The notes beneath the pieces were generated by a model that did no database searches, was not told the origin of the DNA, and saw nothing but the letters and a program-made list of their open reading frames with translations. Source: Methylomonas albis (GTDB lineage Bacteria > Pseudomonadota > Gammaproteobacteria > Methylococcales > Methylomonadaceae). Taken from it: a stretch of DNA of 64,000 nucleotides. Below, in pieces: positions 58,175 to 64,000 of the stretch. The translations under genes and the position numbers were made by a program. Position 1 is the stretch's first letter. Each line of letters starts with the position of its first letter. The stretch is taken from NCBI RefSeq assembly GCF_014850955.1, contig NZ_JACXSS010000001.1:4278001-4342000 (forward strand), given 5' to 3'.

Positions 58175-58404
58175 TTAGCACCACTCAGGCTCCTTGCCGT
58201 TTGGATGACATCCGCACGGTGTTGAGTGAAATACATGACTGGCGCTTTAAACGACGGGACACCCGCCAACGCTGTCAACATCCGCTCCCTAGCCTTGGAA
58301 ACTCGGTCAAGAACGATCAGTCGGCGTGGGGAAAATATTGTTTGCTCAGCCGTATCGGCTATATTCAAGTGCAAATGTCCTGAATTATTACTGTGAAAGT
58401 CATG

Positions 58405-58446
58405 GCGACACGGCTTTCATTTGCCGGGGTGACACGGTGTTTTCAT
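58405..58446 (+). repeat. pair of imperfect direct repeats upstream of the NRPS gene
   Basis: GCGACACGGCTTTCAT (58405-58420) recurs as GTGACACGGTGTTTTCAT (58429-58446), about 24 bases start to start. They lie roughly 150 bp before the NRPS start in a 474-bp gap that holds no gene. Spacing close to two helical turns would suit a dimeric regulator, but no known operator is recognised. Confidence 0.4.
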
Positions 58447-58594
58447 GATCGTTAGTTAGATAAACCGGTATTAGGCGATGAGCACTATACTTCAGCTAAT
58501 TGGTTCGCGCGCGATCCTCCCCTAAAGTCACCCTTTGAAACCGAGCCGATCTGTTACAGATTTTATGGGATTCTGAGTTTTCTGGAAAATGCAC

Positions 58595-61500
58595 ATGAAG
58601 GATGTTGTTGCCCGCTTTGCGTCCCTGTCGCCCGCCAAACAGGCACTTTTGCAAAAAGCCCGACAAGCAGCCGGCGGCGACGAGTTTACAGAAGGCGTTA
58701 TCCCGCGCCGCGCCTCTGGCGGCACATGGCCTCCGCTGTCTTTTGCCCAACAGCGCTTATGGTTCCTGGACCAACTGGAAGGTCCGGGCGCCACTTACAA
58801 TATGCCGAATGCCATCCGTTTGAATGGCCCCCTCAACTTGCCGTCGTTTGAAGCCGTTTTTCAGGAAATCGTCCGTCGCCATGAAGTGTTGCGGACTAAT
58901 TTCATCCAACAAAACGGCCTTCCTGTGCAACTGATTCACGCCGAGATCGATTGCCGGATTCCTGTCGTTGACTTGCAAAATCTGCCTGAAGCGCAACAGG
59001 AAAGCGAATTTACCCGGTTGGCGGAGCAGCAAGCAAGGCACCCTTTCAACCTTGCCCAAGATCGACTACTCAGGCTGAGTATGATCCGTCTGGCGACAGA
59101 TAGACACGTCCTGCTATTCAACATCCACCACATCGTCTCCGACGGCTGGTCAAACGGTAACGTGCTGCTGCGTGAAGTCTTGACCCTGTATTCCGCCTTC
59201 TCACAAGGTAAGCCCTCGCCGCTGCCGGCACTGCCGATTCAATACGCCGACTTCGCCTGTTGGCAACGCCAATGGCTTAGCGGTCAGCGATTGGATAACC
59301 AAATCGCCTACTGGCAAAAACAATTATCCGGCATTCCGACTCTGCTGGAACTACCTACGGATAGACCTCGCCCGCCGATACAAACTTTTACCGGCACAAC
59401 CCACTATTTTACCCTTGAGGCGGCACTACTAACGCGCATGAAAACCCTGGGCCAAACCTCCGGCGCCACATTATTCATGACCCTGCAAGCCGGATTCGCG
59501 GCGCTGCTCGCACGCTATAGCCGCCAGGAAACCATCGTGGTCGGTTCGCCCATCGCCAACCGTCAGCGTAAAGAGCTTGAACCGCTGATGGGCTTTTTCG
59601 TCAACACGCTGGTGCTACGCACTGAGTTCACCGACTCCCTGACCGGACATGAGTTACTGGCACAAGTGCGTCACACCTGTCTCCAAGCTTACCGCCATCA
59701 GGATGTGCCGTTCGAGCGTTTGGTTGAAGCAATTAGACCCGAGCGCAATTTAAGTTTTTCTCCCTTGTTTCAGGTCATGTTTATTCTGCAAAACCAGAAT
59801 GAACAAACCGGCGATCTGCACATCGGCGACTTGCGAATATCCACTATACCTCAAACCGCTGCCTCGTCGATGTTCGACATGACGCTCAAACTGGAAGAGC
59901 AGAATGGGGCGCTTTTGGGAGAATTCGAGTACAACACCGACTTGTTCGATGCGGCGACCATCGAGCGCTTTGTCGCCCACTACCACACACTGCTAACCGG
60001 CATTGCCATGCATCCCGATTCTCCGGTGGCAGGTCTTCCCCTGCTGGATCAATGCGGATACCAACAGCTAGTGCGCGACTGGAACGCCACCCAATACGAC
60101 TATCCGCTCGAACAAACGGTCTACGGCTTGTTCGAGCAACAAGCCCTGCAACATCCCGACCGCATCGCCGTGATATGGGAAAACGAACAACTGAGTTACG
60201 GCCTTTTGAATGCGCGAGCCAATCTGCTGGCCGGTTATCTGAGTACACTGGGCGCAACAACGGAAACCCTGGTCGGTCTCTGCGTTGAACGCTCCGCCGA
60301 ACTGCTGGTGGGCTTGCTGGGCATTATGAAGACTGGGGCGGCTTATGTACCGCTAGACCCGGCCTATCCCAAGGAGCGCCTGAACGCGATGATCGCCAGC
60401 TCCGGCCTTAGCCTGTTATTGACACAGCAAGCCGCCGCATCCGCCCTGCCTGCCGGCGCGGCCCGCATCGTTTTTTTGGACAGAGATTGGCCAAGCATTG
60501 CCGCAACCCGCCCCACCACGACCGCCAGCCCAATCCGCACCGACCGATTGGCCTATGTAATCTATACCTCCGGCTCCACCGGTCGGCCTAAAGGCGTGCA
60601 AATTTCCCACCGGGCTTTGCTCAATTTCTTGTTTAGCATGCGTAACGAGCCGGGTCTGGGACCTGATGACACCCTACTGGCAGTCACCACTATCTGTTTC
60701 GACATTGCCAGCCTGGAATTGTATTTACCGTTGATCACCGGAGGGCGCATCGCCCTGGCATCTCGGGAAACAGCAGCGGATGGATTTGCGTTGCGGGAAA
60801 CCATAAACCGCACGCAAGCGACGGTCATGCAAGCCACTCCGGCGACCTGGCGGTTGTTGTTTGCCGCCGAAGAGCCGACATCGCTGCCGCTACGCCGGAT
60901 ATTCTGCGGCGGCGAAGCCCTGACCGGGGAACTGGCCCAGCAGCTTTTACAAACCCGCGCGCAAGTCTGGAATTTATACGGACCGACCGAAACTACGGTC
61001 TGGTCGACGGCCAGTCGGGTAATACCTCGGCATAACGGCGGAGAATTCGGCGGCAACGCCGCTATCGGCCACCCGATTGCCAACACCCAAACCTATATCG
61101 TCGATCGCTTTTTTCAGCCACTGCCGATTGGCATTCCCGGCGAACTGTACATCGGCGGAGACGGCCTAAGCCGTGGTTATCTGGGGCAAGCCGCGATGAC
61201 CGCCGAACGCTTCCTACCCGATCCTTTCGCCGCCATACCCGGTGCACGGGTTTACAAAACCGGTGACTTGGTGCGTTTTCTCAACAGCGGCCAAATCGCC
61301 TTTTTGGGCAGAGTGGATCACCAAATCAAGATTCGCGGTTTTCGAATTGAGTTGGGTGAAATCGAAGCCGTACTCAGCCGCCATCCGGCCGTGCTTAACG
61401 CAGTGGCAATATGCCGGGAAGATCGCGCCGATCAGCAGCAATTACTGACTTACGTCGAGGCCGATTTCGACTGGCGTGCGGCAGAGGCCGACACCGCCGC

Positions 61501-64000
61501 CAGCGAAGTCATGATTGAAAAATGGCAGACGGTTTGGGAGCAAACCTATCGCACCACCCGACCGCCTAGCGAGGACAATTTCGATACCAGCGGCTGGCTG
61601 AGCAGTTACACCGGCAAACCGATCCCAAAATTGGAAATGCAGGCCTGGGTGGATGACACGGTCGCGCGCATTCTGGCTCTGCAACCTTCGCGAGTCATGG
61701 AAATAGGCTGCGGCACCGGCTTATTGCTGTCGCGCCTTGCACCCCGTGTGCAAACTTATGTTGGCGTGGATTTTTCAGCAGCCGTGCTGGAAGGTCTGCG
61801 GCGAAAAATCGAAACCTGGGGCTTAAGCGGTGTACAACTGCAAAGGCGGGAAGCCAACCAATTTTCCCCGGATGAAGCGCAAAGCTGCGACACCATCATC
61901 ATCAATTCGGTCATCCAATACTTTCCCGGCCTGGATTATCTGCTGACCGTTCTGGAAGGGGCGATCAACGCCATCAAAGACGGCGGCTGTCTGTTTCTTG
62001 GCGATTTACGGACCCTGCCCTTACTGGAGCTTCAGCACGCTTCGGTACAATTCCATCAAGCCGCCGCCGACTGCGGTCGCGAAGAATTGAGCCTCCGCGT
62101 GGCGGCTCAAACCGAACGCGAAGAAGAGCTGCTGTTGGACCCGCGCTTTTTCGCCGCGTTGCAAGCGCGATTACCGCGCATCAGCGCCGTTGAGTTTTTC
62201 CTGAAACACGGGACGGCGGCCAATGAAATGATTAAATTCCGCTACGATGCGGTACTGCGTATCGGCGGCGAAGCGCCCTTGACTAAGCCTGCCAGCCCAA
62301 TCCTGGACGCTGAAAAACAGCCGCTAAGCCTGGCGGATTTGCAAGAACTTCTATCCGCACAGCCTGAAACCCTACTGGTCAAAAACCTGCTAAACCGACG
62401 ACTTACGGAGGATGCGCGGATACTGGAATGGCTACGCGACGGCGTCGGCAGCGTCGGCGACCTGCGTACGCAATTGCGGCATGAGACACCACCGGGTGTC
62501 GATCCAGAAGCGCTCTGCGAGCTCGGCGAATCGCTAGCCTACACGGTCGCGCTCGGCTGGGCGGCGGATGAACCGCAACGACGTTTCGACGCGGTTTTTT
62601 ATCACCTTAACAGCCGCAACGCCGGCCGTGGCATCCGCATTGCCGGCGAGGTCCCGGCTGATAGTCTGGCACGCTACATCAACAATCCCGGCCGCAACGC
62701 TCAAGCGCGACGATTGACGACGGCACTGCGCCAGCATTTGGAGCAGCAGTTACCCGCTTATATGCTGCCCTCCGCCATCGTTTTCTTGGATAAGCTGCCC
62801 TTAACCGCAAACGGTAAAATCGACCGCCGAGCGCTACCCGCCCCCGATCTGGCCGGACTCAAGGAAGAATATCAGCCGCCGCGCAATGAAGATGAGCAAG
62901 GCTTGGCCGCTATCTGGACCGAAGTCCTGGCCGTAGAGCGCATCGGCGTCAATGACAACTTTTTCACCTTGGGCGGACACTCGTTGTTGGCCGTTCAAGT
63001 GATCTCTAAAGTCCGCGACGCTTTCAACGTCGAATTGCCGATTCAAGCCCTGTTCGATGCACCGACCATCGCGCTGTTAAGCGAACGCTTGAGTGACGGC
63101 GCAAACGGGGAGCCGATACTAGTGCCGGTTCGAGCACTATCGCCATCGGAACGTTCCGCCGCGCCCCTGTCTTTTGCCCAGCAACGCTTATGGTTTCTCG
63201 ACCAGCTGGAAGGCGCCAGCGTGACTTATCATATTTCCGGGGCGGCACGACTGACCGGCAAACTGAACGTGACCGTGCTGGAAGGCGTTTTCAGCGAGAT
63301 CGTCCGCCGCCACGAGGTTTTGCGCACCCGCTTTAGCGAACGCGACGGCAACCCTATTCAGACCATCCTGCCGCCGGAACCTTTCCGGATTCAGCAAGTA
63401 TCGCTGCAGGCATTGACCGGACAGGCTCGCGAACAAGAAATCCTACATTGGCTGTCCAGTGAAAACCAGCGCCCCTTCATTCTGGCCGAGGAACCGTTGC
63501 TGCGCGTCACCTTATTGCGCCTGGATGAAACCTGCCACCTACTGCTGATGACCCTGCACCACATCGTTTCCGACGAATGGTCCATCGGCCTGCTGTTGCA
63601 AGAAATGGCGGATTTGTACCTGGCTTTCGATTTGGGCCAAGCATCGCCACTGCCCGAACTGCCCATCCAATACGCCGATTATGCTCTATGGCAACGCCAA
63701 TGGCTGTCGGGGCCGGTACTGGAAAAACAATCAAGCTATTGGGCCAAGCAGTTGGCCGGAGCCGCTGACCTATTGGATTTGCCGACCGACCGACCTCGCC
63801 CGCCAGTACAACGCTATCGGGGCAGCAGTCTATCGTTTAGCATTGCAGCCGGACTTACCGAGCAACTCAAGCAATTGGGACGATCCGCCGAAGCCACCTT
63901 ATTCATGACGCTGTTGGCTGCTTATGCCGTGTTACTGGCCCGCTACGCCCGAACCACCGATCTGGTGATCGGCTCGCCGATCGCCAATCGCAACCGCGGC
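58595..64000 (+). CDS. NRPS C-A(nMT)-PCP-C..., truncated by the window end
   Basis: The frame is open from ATG 58595 to the last base (1802 codons). C1 (about 45-460) has FAQQRLWFLDQL and HHIVSDG (His179, Asp183). The A domain (about 480-895) has YTSGSTGRPKG, YGPTETT and YKTGDLVRF. The pocket residues I read, D-I-L-Q-F-G-L-V-W, closely match glycine codes. An N-methyltransferase is inserted between A8 and the A C-terminus (about 935-1260; MEIGCGTGLLLSRL near 1035, NSVIQYFPGLDYLL). PCP Ser1463 (GGHSLLA) is followed by a second C domain (HHIVSDE, His1656). The module should install N-methylglycine. Both C domains look like LCL types and no epimerase is seen. No Shine-Dalgarno is obvious; a 474-bp gap upstream suggests a separate promoter. 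Chain release must be encoded further right. Confidence 0.92.
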   Translation, partial: MKDVVARFASLSPAKQALLQKARQAAGGDEFTEGVIPRRASGGTWPPLSFAQQRLWFLDQLEGPGATYNMPNAIRLNGPLNLPSFEAVFQEIVRRHEVLRTNFIQQNGLPVQLIHAEIDCRIPVVDLQNLPEAQQESEFTRLAEQQARHPFNLAQDRLLRLSMIRLATDRHVLLFNIHHIVSDGWSNGNVLLREVLTLYSAFSQGKPSPLPALPIQYADFACWQRQWLSGQRLDNQIAYWQKQLSGIPTLLELPTDRPRPPIQTFTGTTHYFTLEAALLTRMKTLGQTSGATLFMTLQAGFAALLARYSRQETIVVGSPIANRQRKELEPLMGFFVNTLVLRTEFTDSLTGHELLAQVRHTCLQAYRHQDVPFERLVEAIRPERNLSFSPLFQVMFILQNQNEQTGDLHIGDLRISTIPQTAASSMFDMTLKLEEQNGALLGEFEYNTDLFDAATIERFVAHYHTLLTGIAMHPDSPVAGLPLLDQCGYQQLVRDWNATQYDYPLEQTVYGLFEQQALQHPDRIAVIWENEQLSYGLLNARANLLAGYLSTLGATTETLVGLCVERSAELLVGLLGIMKTGAAYVPLDPAYPKERLNAMIASSGLSLLLTQQAAASALPAGAARIVFLDRDWPSIAATRPTTTASPIRTDRLAYVIYTSGSTGRPKGVQISHRALLNFLFSMRNEPGLGPDDTLLAVTTICFDIASLELYLPLITGGRIALASRETAADGFALRETINRTQATVMQATPATWRLLFAAEEPTSLPLRRIFCGGEALTGELAQQLLQTRAQVWNLYGPTETTVWSTASRVIPRHNGGEFGGNAAIGHPIANTQTYIVDRFFQPLPIGIPGELYIGGDGLSRGYLGQAAMTAERFLPDPFAAIPGARVYKTGDLVRFLNSGQIAFLGRVDHQIKIRGFRIELGEIEAVLSRHPAVLNAVAICREDRADQQQLLTYVEADFDWRAAEADTAASEVMIEKWQTVWEQTYRTTRPPSEDNFDTSGWLSSYTGKPIPKLEMQAWVDDTVARILALQPSRVMEIGCGTGLLLSRLAPRVQTYVGVDFSAAVLEGLRRKIETWGLSGVQLQRREANQFSPDEAQSCDTIIINSVIQYFPGLDYLLTVLEGAINAIKDGGCLFLGDLRTLPLLELQHASVQFHQAAADCGREELSLRVAAQTEREEELLLDPRFFAALQARLPRISAVEFFLKHGTAANEMIKFRYDAVLRIGGEAPLTKPASPILDAEKQPLSLADLQELLSAQPETLLVKNLLNRRLTEDARILEWLRDGVGSVGDLRTQLRHETPPGVDPEALCELGESLAYTVALGWAADEPQRRFDAVFYHLNSRNAGRGIRIAGEVPADSLARYINNPGRNAQARRLTTALRQHLEQQLPAYMLPSAIVFLDKLPLTANGKIDRRALPAPDLAGLKEEYQPPRNEDEQGLAAIWTEVLAVERIGVNDNFFTLGGHSLLAVQVISKVRDAFNVELPIQALFDAPTIALLSERLSDGANGEPILVPVRALSPSERSAAPLSFAQQRLWFLDQLEGASVTYHISGAARLTGKLNVTVLEGVFSEIVRRHEVLRTRFSERDGNPIQTILPPEPFRIQQVSLQALTGQAREQEILHWLSSENQRPFILAEEPLLRVTLLRLDETCHLLLMTLHHIVSDEWSIGLLLQEMADLYLAFDLGQASPLPELPIQYADYALWQRQWLSGPVLEKQSSYWAKQLAGAADLLDLPTDRPRPPVQRYRGSSLSFSIAAGLTEQLKQLGRSAEATLFMTLLAAYAVLLARYARTTDLVIGSPIANRNRG

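Overview
The window is dominated by one very large, mostly co-oriented (+ strand) hybrid NRPS/type I PKS biosynthetic locus that starts near 3.4 kb and runs off the right edge. The host is a Gram-negative bacterium: there is an AcrB-type RND pump with a lipoprotein adaptor and a lipoprotein outer-membrane channel. Gene style and the flanking housekeeping-like genes suggest a gammaproteobacterium, but the genus cannot be fixed from the sequence alone.

Left flank (1-2.08 kb): the minus strand carries the start of an alpha/beta hydrolase gene and a DUF445-family membrane protein gene. These are followed by a (GGCT)9 microsatellite, a decayed O6-methylguanine-DNA methyltransferase-like gene, and the 3' part of a tRNA-His gene, from the anticodon loop to CCA. 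The tRNA fragment is oriented so that the biosynthetic locus would be the inserted side if it is the remaining end of a tRNA-targeted genomic island. About 1.3 kb with no convincing intact gene then leads into the cluster.

Assembly line in gene order: (1) 3405-14105, acyl-ligase, KR-like, PRMT-type methyltransferase, PCP, then KS-AT-DH-KR-ACP; (2) accessory genes for a type II thioesterase, an MbtH protein with an unidentified C-terminal extension, and an Sfp-type phosphopantetheinyl transferase (frameshifted here); (3) KS-AT-DH-KR-ACP (also frameshifted); (4) KS-AT-DH-cMT-ER-KR-ACP; (5) KS-AT-KR-ACP; (6) KS-AT-ACP-aminotransferase-luciferase-like monooxygenase-C-A-PCP; (7) KS-AT-(degenerate KR)-ACP; (8) after the transport genes, an NRPS C-A-nMT-PCP-C... 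that continues past position 64000. Every AT carries the HAFH motif typical of malonyl-CoA selection.

Read collinearly, the locus should load a carboxylic acid, possibly O-methylated, and extend it through two KR/DH modules, one C-methylating fully reducing module and one ketoreducing module. Module 6 would then form a beta-amino, possibly alpha-hydroxylated acyl chain, as in the Adda/Ahoa/puwainaphycin type of chemistry. That chain is joined to an amino acid with an Asn-like adenylation code, extended by one more malonate, and passed to an NRPS module with a glycine-like code and an embedded N-methyltransferase (sarcosine). No terminal thioesterase is seen, so release lies to the right of the window.

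Export and accessory region (48.6-58.1 kb): an RND tripartite pump (adaptor, AcrB-like pump, OprM-like channel), a DUF697-like membrane protein, a 65-residue membrane peptide, a SyrD/PvdE-type cyclic-peptide ABC exporter and an SPFH/Band 7 protein sit between the PKS block and the last NRPS gene. Two single-base frame disruptions, in the PPTase and in the second PKS gene, are either sequence errors or real lesions that would silence the pathway.
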